Assembly: GCA_023266355.1 (NCBI GenBank)
Contig: JAHFQM010000007.1
Coordinates: 62,001 to 126,000, forward strand
DNA from: Aquabacterium sp.
GTDB taxonomy: Bacteria > Pseudomonadota > Gammaproteobacteria > Burkholderiales > Burkholderiaceae_C
Length of the DNA stretch: 64,000 bases
Reading direction: 5' to 3'
Each line of letters opens with the position of its first letter. Position 1 is the first letter of the stretch. Below, one piece after another: positions 28,778-38,399 of the stretch. Below the pieces are notes generated by a model. That model was not told where the DNA came from and did no database searches. It worked only from the letters and a program-made list of their open reading frames with translations. The position numbers and the translations under genes are program-made.

Positions 28778-30349
28778 TCAGGTGGCCCACTCGCGCAGCT
28801 TGAACTGTCCAACCATCTGGGTGAGCGCCGTGGCCTGGAACTGCAGGCTTTCCGCGGCGGTGGCGCTTTCTTCCACCAAGGCGGCGTTCTGCTGCGTCAC
28901 CTGGTCGAGCTGCGAGACGGCGGAGGCCATCTGACCGATGGTGGTGGTCTGGTCCACCGCGGAGGTGCTGATGTCTGCGATCAGTTCCGCCACCTGGCCC
29001 ACCTGCTGCACGATGCCGTCGATGGAGGTACCGGCCTGCTCCACCAGACGCGAGCCGCTTTCGACGCGCTCCACGCTGGCGCTGATGAGGCTGCGGATTT
29101 CTTTGGCAGCACCCGCGCTGCGCTGGGCCAGGGTGCGCACCTCGCCGGCTACGATGGCGAAACCGCGGCCTTGCTCACCGGCGCGCGCCGCCTCCACGGC
29201 CGCGTTCAGCGCCAGGATGTTGGTCTGGAAGGCGATGCCATCGATCACGCTGATGATGTCGGCCACCTTGCGCGAGCTGGTGGTGATGTCTTGCATGGTG
29301 GTGATGACCTCGCGCATGACCGTGCCGCCGGCGTGAGCAGCCTGGCTGGCCTGCGCGGCCTTGTCTTTGGCTTCTCGGGCGGTATCGGCGTTGCGCTCGA
29401 CCGTGGTGCGGATCTCGGTCATCGAGGCCGAAGCCTGCACCAGGCTCGATGCCTGTTCCTCGGTGCGTTGGCTCAGGTGCGTGCTGCCGGAGGCGATCTG
29501 GGTGGAGCCCGTGGCGATGGAGTCGCTGCTGTTGCGCACTTGGCCGACGATCTGGGCCAGGCTGCGCTGCATCATGCCGAGTGCCGCCAGCACGCTGTTT
29601 GCCGGCGCCTTGTCGGCGTGGGCGATGGGGCCGAGGTCGCCATTGGCCACGCGCAGCGCCGCCTCGTTGAGATCGGTGGGCTCGGAGCCCAGTGCCTGCC
29701 ACAGGGAGCGCACCAGCGACCAGCCCAACCCGGACGCGGTCACGAGGGCGAACAGGCACAGCACCAGCAGGATGGTGCGTTGGCGGGCGTACTCGTCTTC
29801 GGCCGCGGTGATCAGCTCGCGGGCACGTTCGTGGGAGAGATCAACGTAGGCATTGACCGCGCCCAGCAGGGCTTTGAGCAGCGGGCGGCAGTCCGTGTTC
29901 ATGCTGGCGACCGCCTGCTCGTGCTCGCCGGCCAACGCCAGCGTCACGATGCGCGTGGCCACGGGGCCGTACCTGGATTCGATGTCGGCGATGGCCGTGA
30001 CCTTGTCGCGCACGGCCTGTGGCAGTTGGGCTTCGGCCACTGCTTTTTGCAGCTGTGCCAGCTTGGCGGCCACGTCGGCCTGGGCCTGGAGGACCGCGGC
30101 TTTTTCCTGCGCCAGGTCGTCGGGCTGCGTGACCAGCACCAGGTTGCGCGCGGCGATGGCGCGCTGGTTGACGGCACTGCGGACGTCGATGGCCAGCGTC
30201 GCGCGGGCGTTCACCCCTCTGACGTAATACTCCAGCCGCTCGTTGGCGTCGTCCAGCGCCAACAGGGATGACACGGCCATCACGGCCATGAGGAAGACCA
30301 TGATCCCGAGAGAGACCGACAATTTGGCCCTGACCGACAATTTGCCCAT
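28778..30349 (-). CDS. Methyl-accepting chemotaxis protein
   Basis: 523 aa. TM1 at residues 12-33 ([23 protein letters not shown]), a periplasmic four-helix-bundle sensor of about 150 residues, TM2 ([21 protein letters not shown]), HAMP, and a cytoplasmic signalling domain with the hairpin tip [21 protein letters not shown] and [19 protein letters not shown]. The protein ends at KLREWAT without a CheR-binding pentapeptide. Start 30349 is chosen because AAGGAATTGG precedes it. It senses an unknown ligand through CheA/CheW coded elsewhere. Confidence 0.92.
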   Translation of the reverse strand: MGKLSVRAKLSVSLGIMVFLMAVMAVSSLLALDDANERLEYYVRGVNARATLAIDVRSAVNQRAIAARNLVLVTQPDDLAQEKAAVLQAQADVAAKLAQLQKAVAEAQLPQAVRDKVTAIADIESRYGPVATRIVTLALAGEHEQAVASMNTDCRPLLKALLGAVNAYVDLSHERARELITAAEDEYARQRTILLVLCLFALVTASGLGWSLVRSLWQALGSEPTDLNEAALRVANGDLGPIAHADKAPANSVLAALGMMQRSLAQIVGQVRNSSDSIATGSTQIASGSTHLSQRTEEQASSLVQASASMTEIRTTVERNADTAREAKDKAAQASQAAHAGGTVMREVITTMQDITTSSRKVADIISVIDGIAFQTNILALNAAVEAARAGEQGRGFAIVAGEVRTLAQRSAGAAKEIRSLISASVERVESGSRLVEQAGTSIDGIVQQVGQVAELIADISTSAVDQTTTIGQMASAVSQLDQVTQQNAALVEESATAAESLQFQATALTQMVGQFKLREWAT

Positions 30350-30541
30350 TCCAATTCCTTCACGTTGCCACGAAAACGGCCGGCGGCGCGGACGCACGCA
30401 GGCGTGTCACGTGTGCCGTTTCACGTGCTGGATTGTCGGCATGACCCCCAAAAGCTTGAGGATTGGACCACCGGCCAGCGTGCGGCGGGGGCGCCTGGAC
30501 GACATGTCTGGGCGCTGGCGTGAAAGAAGCACGGAGGAGGC

Positions 30542-31936
30542 TCAGTGCGGGCGGCCGAGCAACCGTCTGCGCGTGCTGTCGATGTTGTTCTTCAAGGCGT
30601 ACAGCTCTTCGGCGTGCGCCAGCGGCACGGCGATCTGGCTGGCCACGCGGTCGAGCTCGTCGAGTTCATCGAGCAGGGTCTGGGTGTCGCCCTCGCCTTC
30701 GTCCATGCGCGCTTCCACCTGGCGCAGCCGGGCGTACCAGCGGAACACGCGCTGGCGCACGCGGTAGGTGTAGAGCGGTGGCACCACCCGTGACAAGGGC
30801 AGCAGCAGCACGATCAAGCCGCCGATGACCAGCCACATGCGCTCCAGCAGGTTGCTCGCCCAGAAGGGCAGGAAGCGTTGCCAGAAGGGTGGGCGGCCGT
30901 TGATGGCGCGGTCGCCTTCGGGGCTGACGGGCAGCTCGCTGGTGCGGGTGTTGGGGAAGTCGCGCACGCCGTTGAACCAGCCCGCGCCGCCGTGCAGTTG
31001 CTGGGCCGTTTGCGCGAACAGCTGGCGCAGCGCGGGGTGGGTGTCTTCGTGGGTGAGCAAGGCGGTGGTGGCGGCCAGCAGGCCGATGTTCTCGGGCGGC
31101 AAGTCACGGGCCAGGTCCACCATGCCGCGCGGCAGCGTGACCGTTTGCAGGAAGGGGAAGCGGCGTGCCAGGGCGTCGGCCTGGGGCAGGTCGGCCAGGG
31201 CGATGCCGGCTTGCTGCAAGAGGCCTTGCACCACGGGCGATTCGGGTGCCGTGACCAGCACCAGGGCGTCGATCTGGCCGGCTTGCAGGGCCTGTGCCGC
31301 GGCTTCCGGCGCCATGTTGCTGGTGACGATGGCGTCGGCCGCCAGCCCGTTGGCCTGCAGCAGGCGGCGCACCAGGTCGGGCACGCCGCTGCCGGCCTGG
31401 TCGACGTTGACGTGCAGGCCGCGCAGTTGGCTCAGCGAGGTCAGGCGGGTGATGCGGGGCGCCATGGTTTTTTTGGGGGCGGGCCCTGACAAGGCCGCAG
31501 GCCGGTAGAACAGCCACAGCGGTTCGTAGAACAAGGCGCCGAGCGACAGGATGCCCTCGTTGGCCGCTTCGCGCGCGTCTTCGGCGGTGTCGTCGCTGCC
31601 GCCGCGCACGAAGGCGACATCGGCATCGCCATCGCGCAGGGCCTGCAGGCTGCTGGCGGGGCCTGCGGTGGGCAGCAGCTCGACGCGGATGCCCTCGCGC
31701 GCCAGGGCCTGGGCGTAGCGCTGCCCGAAGTCGGCGTAGGCGCTGCCCGCGGGCCCGGTGGCGAGGACGACGGTGCGCGGAGGTTGCGGGTCCAGCCACC
31801 AGTAGGCGCCAACCAGCAGGCCAACGGCCAGCAGCAGCACGGGGCCGGCCGAGGCCAGCATGTCGCGCACCGACAGCAGCCAGAGTTGCAAGGCCTGTTT
31901 CACGCGGCGGGTCAGGGGTGTGCGTTGTTCAACCAT
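30542..31936 (-). CDS. Membrane-anchored TAXI-family solute-binding protein
   Basis: 464 aa. One N-terminal membrane segment (PVLLLAVGLLVGAYWWL) is followed by a periplasmic binding fold typical of the TAXI group of TRAP receptors (VVLATGPAGSAYADFGQRYAQAL, GDADVAFVRGG, LHVNVDQAGSGVPDLVRRLL). A second membrane segment near residue 375 (MWLVIGGLIVLLLPLS) is followed by a cytosolic, charged, helical tail. Classical TAXI receptors are soluble; this two-membrane-segment form, without TRAP permease genes beside it, may be a sensor or scaffold. It overlaps the aminotransferase stop by 8 bp. Confidence 0.8.
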   Translation of the reverse strand: MVEQRTPLTRRVKQALQLWLLSVRDMLASAGPVLLLAVGLLVGAYWWLDPQPPRTVVLATGPAGSAYADFGQRYAQALAREGIRVELLPTAGPASSLQALRDGDADVAFVRGGSDDTAEDAREAANEGILSLGALFYEPLWLFYRPAALSGPAPKKTMAPRITRLTSLSQLRGLHVNVDQAGSGVPDLVRRLLQANGLAADAIVTSNMAPEAAAQALQAGQIDALVLVTAPESPVVQGLLQQAGIALADLPQADALARRFPFLQTVTLPRGMVDLARDLPPENIGLLAATTALLTHEDTHPALRQLFAQTAQQLHGGAGWFNGVRDFPNTRTSELPVSPEGDRAINGRPPFWQRFLPFWASNLLERMWLVIGGLIVLLLPLSRVVPPLYTYRVRQRVFRWYARLRQVEARMDEGEGDTQTLLDELDELDRVASQIAVPLAHAEELYALKNNIDSTRRRLLGRPH

Positions 31937-33128
31937 GGTTCAGCCCCTTGCGTGCGTTCAGTCCGCTGACGAAGCGGCCCAGCCGGGCCAGGCCTTCCTG
32001 CAGGTCTTCGCGCGAAGCAGCGTACGACAGGCGCACGTGCGTGGCCCCGCTGCACGCGCCGAAGTCCTGGCCTGGGGTCAGCGCCACATGGGCTTGCTGC
32101 AGCGCGCGTTCGCAAAACGCCATGGCGTCCAGGCCCGTGCCGCTGACGTCGATGTAGGCGTAGAAGGCGCCGTCAGGCTTCACCGGCACGGGCAGGCCGA
32201 TGTCTTGCAGGCCTTGCAGCACCAGGGCGCGGCGTTCGCTGAACTCTTGCTTGCGGGCTTCGCACACGGCGATGGACGCGGGCGTGAAGCAGGCCAGCGC
32301 GGCCAGCTGTGCCGGGGTGGGCGCGCAGATGTAGTAGTTCTGCGCCAGGCGCTCCAGGGCGGGCACGAGCGCTTCGGGCACCACGGCCCAGCCCAGGCGC
32401 CAGCCGGTCATGCCGAAGTACTTGGAGAAGCTGTTGATGACGCAGGCGCCGGGGTCGGCCGCGAGCACCGTTTGCGCGGCTTGCCCGTTGGCATCGGCGT
32501 CGCTGAGGTTGAGGTAGATCTCGTCGATGATGCGCCAGGCACCGTGCGCACGGGCCCAGTCGCAGATGGCGGCCAGCTCGGCGGCAGGCACCGAGGTGCC
32601 GGTGGGGTTGGAGGGCGTGGCGATCATCAGGCCCTGGGTGCGTGGCGACCAGTGGCGCTGCACCGCGGCCAGGTCGAGCTGGAAGCGCGAGGCCGCGTCG
32701 GTCGGCACCAGGCGCACGTCGGCGCCAAAGCCGCTGAGGAACTGGCGGTTGCAGGGGTAAGAGGGGTCGCCCACCAACACCTCGTCGCCCGGGTCCACCA
32801 GCGCGGCGGTGAGCAGCAGCAGCGCGGCCGAGGCGCCTGCCGTCACGACCACGCGCTCGGGCGCCACGTGCACGCCATGCGCCTGTTGGTAGAAGCCGGC
32901 GATGGCCTCGCGCAGGGCGGGCAGGCCGAGGGCGCCGGTGTAGGGCAAGGCCGTGTCGGCGGCGATGCGCTGCAGCTCGGCGCGCACGGCCGGCGGTGCG
33001 CCGAAGTCGGGCTCACCGATGTTGAAGCGGATCACCCGGTGACCGGCGGCTTCGAGCTCGGCGGCGCGTTTGCCGAACTCCATGGCCAGGAAGGGGGTGA
33101 TGGACTGGGCGCGTTGCGAAACCTTCAT
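31929..33128 (-). CDS. Class I/II PLP-dependent aminotransferase
   Basis: 399 aa fold-type I aminotransferase. Motifs: FNIGEPDFGAPP at the N-terminus, PYTGALGLPALREAIAGFY, SNPTGTSVP, IIDEIYLNL, and the PLP lysine in NSFSKYFGMTGWRLGW. The C-terminal arginine is in THVRLSYAAS. Aspartate/alanine/aromatic-type specificity cannot be read from the sequence. ATG 33128. It is followed by the TAXI gene with an 8-bp overlap, so co-transcribed. Confidence 0.9.
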   Translation of the reverse strand: MKVSQRAQSITPFLAMEFGKRAAELEAAGHRVIRFNIGEPDFGAPPAVRAELQRIAADTALPYTGALGLPALREAIAGFYQQAHGVHVAPERVVVTAGASAALLLLTAALVDPGDEVLVGDPSYPCNRQFLSGFGADVRLVPTDAASRFQLDLAAVQRHWSPRTQGLMIATPSNPTGTSVPAAELAAICDWARAHGAWRIIDEIYLNLSDADANGQAAQTVLAADPGACVINSFSKYFGMTGWRLGWAVVPEALVPALERLAQNYYICAPTPAQLAALACFTPASIAVCEARKQEFSERRALVLQGLQDIGLPVPVKPDGAFYAYIDVSGTGLDAMAFCERALQQAHVALTPGQDFGACSGATHVRLSYAASREDLQEGLARLGRFVSGLNARKGLNHG

Positions 33129-33173
33129 GGCGGGGCAGTTTAGCCCCGCGCCCTGTCACCGCCTGTCTGGCCC

Positions 33174-33680
33174 TCAGCTGGCCAGGCGGCCGCCCCGGCG
33201 TGGCGCCGTGCCGTGCTCGGGCTGGCGCACGGCGCGGTACATGTCGTGGTCGCTCATGCCGATGCCGCGCAGGAAGTCGTCGCGCAGCAGCAGCACGTTG
33301 TCGATGTCCTCGTCTTCGGCCTCGGACAGGTAGCCCTGCAGGCGCTCCAGTTCTTCGATCTGGCGTTCGCTGAAGCTGGGGCGGGCCCAGCCTGGCAGCT
33401 TGGCGCAGGGGCTCAGGCCCCAGGCGGTGGGGCTGCGGTGGACGTCCTGGGCCAGCATGGCGGTGTTGAGGTCTTCCAGCTCGGCACTGCCGAGGTGCTG
33501 GACCTGGCCAGGTGCGATCACCTGGGCGGCCACCACGCGGGGCTCGGCGACGTCCATCACGACCCGGCACATCACCGGTTCCGAGAAGGGGTTGAGGGGG
33601 TGCAACCAGTGGCCATGCATCAGGCAGGCCGCAGCGATCGGTTGATCCAGGTCCGACGAAACGTTGTCGAGCCAGTTCAT
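33174..33680 (-). CDS. Hypothetical acidic protein
   Basis: 168 aa, cytosolic, no signal peptide. It begins MNWLDNVSSDLDQPIAAACLMHGHWLHPL and has an acidic C-terminal third (SEAEDEDIDNVLLLRDDFLRGIGMSDHDMYRA) ending in a basic tail. ATG 33680 follows GGATGG-like bases. I do not recognise a family. The frame has the strong third-position GC bias of real genes here, and it reads in the same direction as the aminotransferase, 45 bp upstream of it. Confidence 0.65.
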   Translation of the reverse strand: MNWLDNVSSDLDQPIAAACLMHGHWLHPLNPFSEPVMCRVVMDVAEPRVVAAQVIAPGQVQHLGSAELEDLNTAMLAQDVHRSPTAWGLSPCAKLPGWARPSFSERQIEELERLQGYLSEAEDEDIDNVLLLRDDFLRGIGMSDHDMYRAVRQPEHGTAPRRGGRLAS

Positions 33681-33874
33681 GGTGCCATCCTCCGGTGAAG
33701 CGGTGTCGAGGGGGCTGCCCTTGCCGGGCAGCGCAAGTCACTGGAGACCATCATGCAGAAATCGGGCCTGTTTGGGCGGGCAGAGGTGCGCCAATTTCGT
33801 GGCATTCATCGCTTTCGGCGTGTCTTTGCAACAAGGCCCGAAATGGCCTGATTTCGCCTACATTCTGGAAGGCT

Positions 33875-34108
33875 GTGCCTCCCCCTGTCGCCCTGCCACA
33901 CATCGACACCGAGCGCTGCACCGCCTGCGGCCGCTGCGTGGCGGCCTGCCCGCCCAAGGTGTTGTGGCTGCAGGCACAAGGCCCCCGGGGCTGGGGCCCC
34001 AAGCAGGCCGAGCTGCATGACCCCTCGCATTGCACGGGATGTGCCCAGTGCGCGGTGGTCTGCCCTTTCGATGTGATCCAGATGGTCCGGCTGACCCAGC
34101 CACGCTGA
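33875..34108 (+). CDS. 2[4Fe-4S] ferredoxin-type protein
   Basis: 77 aa from GTG 33875, preceded by GGAAGG. Two classical cluster motifs: CTACGRCVAACP and CTGCAQCAVVCP, each CxxCxxCxxxCP, giving two 4Fe-4S clusters. It is a small soluble electron carrier. It lies just upstream of the meta-cleavage operon but is of bacterial type, unlike the 2Fe-2S DmpQ/XylT ferredoxin normally found there, so a role in reactivating the dioxygenase is only a guess. Confidence 0.8.
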   Translation: MPPPVALPHIDTERCTACGRCVAACPPKVLWLQAQGPRGWGPKQAELHDPSHCTGCAQCAVVCPFDVIQMVRLTQPR

Positions 34109-34183
34109 GGCCTTGTCAAGAGGGCATCCCAGTGGTTTGCCACCTGTTTGCGTCCCTTGTCTGCGACACAAGCATGGGCATAC

Positions 34184-34219
34184 CCAAGTGGTATCGGCCA
34201 TGGTCGCCGATGGTATTGG
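34184..34219. promoter_or_regulatory. Imperfect inverted repeat upstream of the catechol operon
   Basis: CCAA-GTGGT-ATCGGC (34184-34198) and GCCGAT-GGTA-TTGG (34206-34219) form an interrupted palindrome about 100 bp before the dioxygenase gene. It is a candidate operator for the LysR-type or another regulator; no direct evidence. Confidence 0.3.
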
Positions 34220-34316
34220 AGGCGCCGTGCGCGCTTCGGTATGGTTCAAGCCAATGCACCCAGTGCACACACCCATCAACGGGCAACCATAGCCCAGGCA
34301 CCCACAGGAGACACAC

Positions 34317-35252
34317 ATGGCCATCACCGGCGTCATGAGGGCGGGACATGCGCAGCTGCGCGTCCTGGACATGCAAGTCAGCCGCAAGTTTTACCGGGAC
34401 GTCATCGGCCTGGTCGAAACGGGCGAAGACGCACAAGGCCGTGTGTACTTCAAGGCCTGGGACGAGCGCGACCACAACAGCATCGTGCTGCGCCAGGCCG
34501 ACAGCGCCGGCGTGGACTTCGTCGGCTACCGCGTGCTGGACGCGGCCTCGCTGGACCAGTTCGAGCGCGACCTGAATGCGCGGGGCGTCGCCACCCGCCG
34601 CATCCCCGCCGGCGAGATGCTGGAGACCGGCGAGCGCCTGCGCTTCACGCTGCCCTCGGGCCACGAGTTCGAGCTGTTTGCCGAGAAGGCGCACGTGGGC
34701 AATGGCCTGGGCCTGAAGAACCCGCCGCCGTGGGGCCCCGACGCCGAGCACGGCATGGCCCCGGTGCGCTTCGACCACTGCCTGCTCTACGGGCCCAATG
34801 TGGCCGCGGTGAAGGCCCTCTTCACCGAGGTGCTGGGCTTCCGCCTGGTCGAGCGCATCCTGGGTCCGGTCGAGGCCGGTGAGCCCGAGGTCGGCATCTT
34901 CCTGTCGTGCTCCAACAAGACGCACGACATCGCCTTCGTCGAGCACCCCAACCCGGGCAAGCTGCACCACGTCTCCTTCCGCCTGAACTCGTGGGAGCGC
35001 GTGCAGCGCGCCAGCGACATCATGGGCATGAACCGTGTGCCCATTGACATGGGTCCCACGCGGCACGGCGTGACCCGCGGCGAAACCATCTACGCCTGGG
35101 ACCCGTCGGGCAACCGCTTCGAGACCTTCGCCGGCGGCTACGAGCCCTACCCCGATTGGGAGCCCATCACCTGGACGTTCGACGAGTTCGGCCACGGCCT
35201 GGACTTCCCCACCGGCACCCTCCACGAAAGCTTCCTCGGCGTGGTCAGTTGA
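34317..35252 (+). CDS. dmpB: Catechol 2,3-dioxygenase
   Basis: 311-aa extradiol ring-cleavage enzyme that opens catechol to 2-hydroxymuconic semialdehyde. Two vicinal-oxygen-chelate domains. Iron ligands by comparison with XylE: His154 in RFDHCLLYG, His217 or 218 in KLHHVSF, Glu269 in GNRFETFAGG. AGGAGA precedes the ATG. It is the first gene of the operon running to 42662. Length and motifs are those of the XylE/DmpB group. All ligands are present, so it should be active. No plant-type ferredoxin gene (dmpQ) precedes it. Confidence 0.95.
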   Translation: MAITGVMRAGHAQLRVLDMQVSRKFYRDVIGLVETGEDAQGRVYFKAWDERDHNSIVLRQADSAGVDFVGYRVLDAASLDQFERDLNARGVATRRIPAGEMLETGERLRFTLPSGHEFELFAEKAHVGNGLGLKNPPPWGPDAEHGMAPVRFDHCLLYGPNVAAVKALFTEVLGFRLVERILGPVEAGEPEVGIFLSCSNKTHDIAFVEHPNPGKLHHVSFRLNSWERVQRASDIMGMNRVPIDMGPTRHGVTRGETIYAWDPSGNRFETFAGGYEPYPDWEPITWTFDEFGHGLDFPTGTLHESFLGVVS

Positions 35253-35291
35253 TGCGGCCCAGGCCCTGACGAACCCTGCAAAGACATCCCC

Positions 35292-36752
35292 ATGAAACAG
35301 ATCCTGAACTTCATCAACGGCGAGTTCGTGCCCGCGCGCAGCCAGCGCGTGTTCGACAAGCTCAGCCCGCTCACCAACCTGCCGCTCTACCAGGTGGCCG
35401 AAGCCGGCCGCCCCGAGGTCGATGCCGCCGTGGCCGCCGCCCGCGCCGCCCTGAAGGGCGACTGGGGCCGCATGACGGTGGACAAGCGCATGGCCATGCT
35501 GCACGCCGTGGCCGATGGCATCACGAAGCGCTTCGATGACTTCGTGGCCGCCGAAGAGGCCGACACCGGCCAGCCCCACCACGTCATCGCGCATGCCTTC
35601 GTGCCGCGCGGTGCGGCGAACTTCAAGGTCTTCGCCGACCTGATGAAGAACGTGCCGACCGAGGCCTTCCAGATGGACACGCCGGACGGCCGTGGCGCGA
35701 TCAACTACGCCATCCGCAAGCCCAAGGGCGTGATCGGCGTGATCAGCCCCTGGAACGCGCCCTTCCTGCTGATGACCTGGAAGGTCGGCCCGGCGCTGGC
35801 CTGCGGCAACACCGTGGTCGTCAAGCCCTCGGAAGAAACGCCGGCCACCGCCGCCTTGCTGGGCGAGGTCATGAACGCCGTGGGCGTGCCCCCGGGCGTC
35901 TACAACGTGGTGCACGGCTTCGGGCCGGACGCCGCAGGCGAGTTCATCACCAGCCACGAAGACGTGGACGCCATCACCTTCACCGGCGAGACGCGCACGG
36001 GCGCGGCCATCATGAAGGCGGCAGCCAATGGCATCCGTGACGTGTCCTTTGAGCTGGGCGGCAAGAACGCCGGCATCGTGTTCGCCGATGCCAACTTCGA
36101 CGACGCGGTGGAGGGCATCTTCCGCTCGGCCTTCATGAACACCGGCCAGGTCTGCCTGGGCACCGAGCGCGTCTATGTGGAGCGCCCCATCTTCGACAAG
36201 TTCGTTTCGGCGTTGAAGGCGCGTTGCGAAGCCGTCAAGTACGGCCGCCCCAGCGACGAGGGCTCGAACTACGGCCCGCTGATCAGCCAGGAGCACAAGC
36301 GCAAGGTGATGTCCTACTACGCCAAGGCGGTGGAAGAGGGCGCCACGGTGGTGACCGGCGGCGGCGTGCCCGACCTGCCAGGCGAGCTGGCCGGCGGTGC
36401 CTGGGTGCAGCCGACCATCTGGACCGGCCTGCCCGAGACGGCGGCCGTGGTGCGCGAGGAGATCTTCGGGCCCTGCTGCCACATCCGCCCCTTCGACAGC
36501 GAGGAAGAGGTCGTCGGCCTGGCCAATGCCAACCGCTATGGCCTGTCCACCACCATCTGGACGGACAACCTGACCCGCGCCCACCGCGTGGCGGCGGCGG
36601 TCGAGGTGGGCATCACCTGGGTCAACAGCTGGTTCCTGCGCGACCTGCGCACGCCGTTTGGCGGCTCCAAGCAATCGGGCATCGGTCGCGAAGGCGGGGT
36701 GCACTCGCTGGAGTTCTACACCGACCTGCGCAACATCTGCATCAAGCTCTGA
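35292..36752 (+). CDS. dmpC: 2-hydroxymuconic semialdehyde dehydrogenase
   Basis: 486-aa NAD-dependent aldehyde dehydrogenase that oxidises the ring-fission product to 4-oxalocrotonate. Motifs: PWNAPFLLMTWK (active-site Asn), FTGETRTGAAIM, FELGGKNAG (general-base Glu) and NTGQVCLGTERVYV (catalytic Cys). It follows the dioxygenase by 39 bp. The hydrolytic-branch enzyme (dmpD) is absent from this operon, so the pathway here uses only the oxalocrotonate branch. Confidence 0.95.
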   Translation: MKQILNFINGEFVPARSQRVFDKLSPLTNLPLYQVAEAGRPEVDAAVAAARAALKGDWGRMTVDKRMAMLHAVADGITKRFDDFVAAEEADTGQPHHVIAHAFVPRGAANFKVFADLMKNVPTEAFQMDTPDGRGAINYAIRKPKGVIGVISPWNAPFLLMTWKVGPALACGNTVVVKPSEETPATAALLGEVMNAVGVPPGVYNVVHGFGPDAAGEFITSHEDVDAITFTGETRTGAAIMKAAANGIRDVSFELGGKNAGIVFADANFDDAVEGIFRSAFMNTGQVCLGTERVYVERPIFDKFVSALKARCEAVKYGRPSDEGSNYGPLISQEHKRKVMSYYAKAVEEGATVVTGGGVPDLPGELAGGAWVQPTIWTGLPETAAVVREEIFGPCCHIRPFDSEEEVVGLANANRYGLSTTIWTDNLTRAHRVAAAVEVGITWVNSWFLRDLRTPFGGSKQSGIGREGGVHSLEFYTDLRNICIKL

Positions 36753-36763
36753 AAGCCCTGACC

Positions 36764-37561
36764 ATGGACATCCAAACCATCGAGCGGCATGGCGATGCGC
36801 TCTACCAGGCGTGGCGCGAGCGCCGTGTCATGCGGCCGCTGCGCGAGCAGTCGCCCGACATCACCCTGGCCGATGCCTACGCCATCCAGTCGCGCTACGT
36901 GGCCCGCCGCGTCGAGGCCGGCGAGACCATCGTCGGCAAGAAAATCGGCGTGACCAGCAAGCCCGTGCAGGACTTCCTGGGCGTGTTCGAGCCCGACTTC
37001 GGCCAGCTCACCTCGAGCATGGTGCGCAGCGAATCCGACGGCGTGGACCTGAACACGCTGATCCAGCCCAAGGCCGAGGCCGAGCTGGCCTTCGTGCTCA
37101 AGCGCGACCTGATCGGCCCGGGCATCACGGCGGCCGATGTGCTGTACGCGACCGACTACGTGACGCCTTGCTTCGAGATCGTCGACTCGCGCATCCAGGA
37201 TTGGAACATCCAGATCCAGGACACGGTGGCGGACAACGCCTCGTGTGGCGTCTTCCTGCTGGGCGACGTCAAGGGCGACCCGCGCAAGCTGGACCTCACC
37301 CTGGCCGGCATGGTGCTGCACAAGAACGGCGAGCTGCATTCGACCGGCGTGGGCGCCGCGGTGCAGGGCTCGCCGGTGAACGCGGTGGTCTGGCTGGCCA
37401 ACACCCTGGGCCGCCTGGGCCTGCCTTTCCGCGCCGGCGAGGTGATCTTGTCGGGCTCGCAATCGGCCCTGGTGCCCGTGACCGAGGGCGACGAGCTGGT
37501 CTGCACCGTCGGTGGCCTGGGCACTTGCCGTGCCCGTTTCCATGGAAGGAGCGCCCTGTGA
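36764..37561 (+). CDS. dmpE: 2-hydroxypenta-2,4-dienoate hydratase
   Basis: 265-aa member of the hydratase/decarboxylase family; adds water to 2-hydroxypenta-2,4-dienoate to give 4-hydroxy-2-oxovalerate. Family motifs: GKKIGVTSKPVQDFLGV, PKAEAELAFVL, CFEIVDSRI and DNASCGVFLLG. ATG 36764 lies 11 bp after the dehydrogenase. Its stop overlaps the GTG start of the paralogous decarboxylase gene. The two proteins form a complex in characterised pathways. Confidence 0.94.
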   Translation: MDIQTIERHGDALYQAWRERRVMRPLREQSPDITLADAYAIQSRYVARRVEAGETIVGKKIGVTSKPVQDFLGVFEPDFGQLTSSMVRSESDGVDLNTLIQPKAEAELAFVLKRDLIGPGITAADVLYATDYVTPCFEIVDSRIQDWNIQIQDTVADNASCGVFLLGDVKGDPRKLDLTLAGMVLHKNGELHSTGVGAAVQGSPVNAVVWLANTLGRLGLPFRAGEVILSGSQSALVPVTEGDELVCTVGGLGTCRARFHGRSAL

Positions 37562-38379
37562 GCGCCGAGAACCCGAACCAGAGCATGACGCTGACGCTGG
37601 GCCGCGAGGACATCGTCCGCCTGACCGACCGCATCGAGGCGGCGCAGACCGGCGCCAAGGCCATCCCCAAACTGACCGACGATTTCCCCGGCATGACGCT
37701 GGCCGATGGCTACGCCGTGCAGCTGGAGTTGCGCCGCCGCTGGCTGGCCCAGGGCCGCCGCCAGGCGGGTTGGAAGGCCGGCCTGACCTCCAAGGCCAAG
37801 ATGGACCAGATGGGCGTGCGCGTGCCCTCCATCGGCTTCCTGCTGGCCGACATGGCCCGCCCTGAGAACTCGGCCGTGCGCACCGACGACCTGGTGCACC
37901 CGCGCGCCGAGTGCGAAATCGCCTTCGTCACCAAGGCCCGCCTGGCCGGTGACCAGGTCACGCGGGAAGACGTGCTGGCCGCGACCGACTTCGTGCTGCC
38001 CGCCATCGAGATCATCGACTCGCGCTTTTCGGGCTTCAAGTTCGACCTGCCCAGCGTGGTGGCCGACAACGGCTCGTCGGCCCGCTACGTGGCCGGTGGC
38101 CGCGCCCGCTACGCCGGCGACATCGACCTGAGCACGCTGGGCGTGGTGATGGAGAAGAACGGCGAGGCCGTGACCATGGGCGCATCGGCCGCCGTCATGG
38201 GCCACCCGGCCGATGCCATCGCGCTGATGGTGCGGGTGCTGCACGAGCTCGGCGAGGACCTGCCCGCGGGCAGCTTCGTCATGAGCGGTGCCATCACCGA
38301 GGCCATCGCCGTCAAGCCTGGCGACAACGTCATCGCGCGCTACCAGGAGCTGGGCAGCGTGTCGGTGCGATTCATCTGA
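37558..38379 (+). CDS. dmpH: 4-oxalocrotonate decarboxylase
   Basis: 273-aa paralogue of the preceding hydratase; decarboxylates the keto form of 4-oxalocrotonate to 2-hydroxypentadienoate. Motifs: GWKAGLTSKAKMDQMGV, PRAECEIAFV, AIEIIDSRFSGFKF and DNGSSARYVAGG. GTG 37558 overlaps the previous stop (GTGA); an internal ATG at 37585 is the alternative. Distinguished from DmpE by the shorter C-terminus and position in the operon. Confidence 0.93.
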   Translation: MSAENPNQSMTLTLGREDIVRLTDRIEAAQTGAKAIPKLTDDFPGMTLADGYAVQLELRRRWLAQGRRQAGWKAGLTSKAKMDQMGVRVPSIGFLLADMARPENSAVRTDDLVHPRAECEIAFVTKARLAGDQVTREDVLAATDFVLPAIEIIDSRFSGFKFDLPSVVADNGSSARYVAGGRARYAGDIDLSTLGVVMEKNGEAVTMGASAAVMGHPADAIALMVRVLHELGEDLPAGSFVMSGAITEAIAVKPGDNVIARYQELGSVSVRFI

Positions 38380-38399
38380 ACAACCTGAGGACAGGCCCC

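Noticed and set aside
28478..30271. 597-codon plus-strand frame opposite the DUF6515 and chemoreceptor genes
   Set aside because: Gly/His/Ala-rich shadow without domains; the minus strand encodes clear MCP motifs.
33875..34108. DmpQ/XylT-type ferredoxin before dmpB
   Set aside because: Two CxxCxxCxxxCP motifs make it a 2[4Fe-4S] ferredoxin, not the 2Fe-2S plant type.
34116..36704. 862-codon minus-strand frame opposite dmpB/dmpC
   Set aside because: Shadow of two unambiguous catabolic genes.
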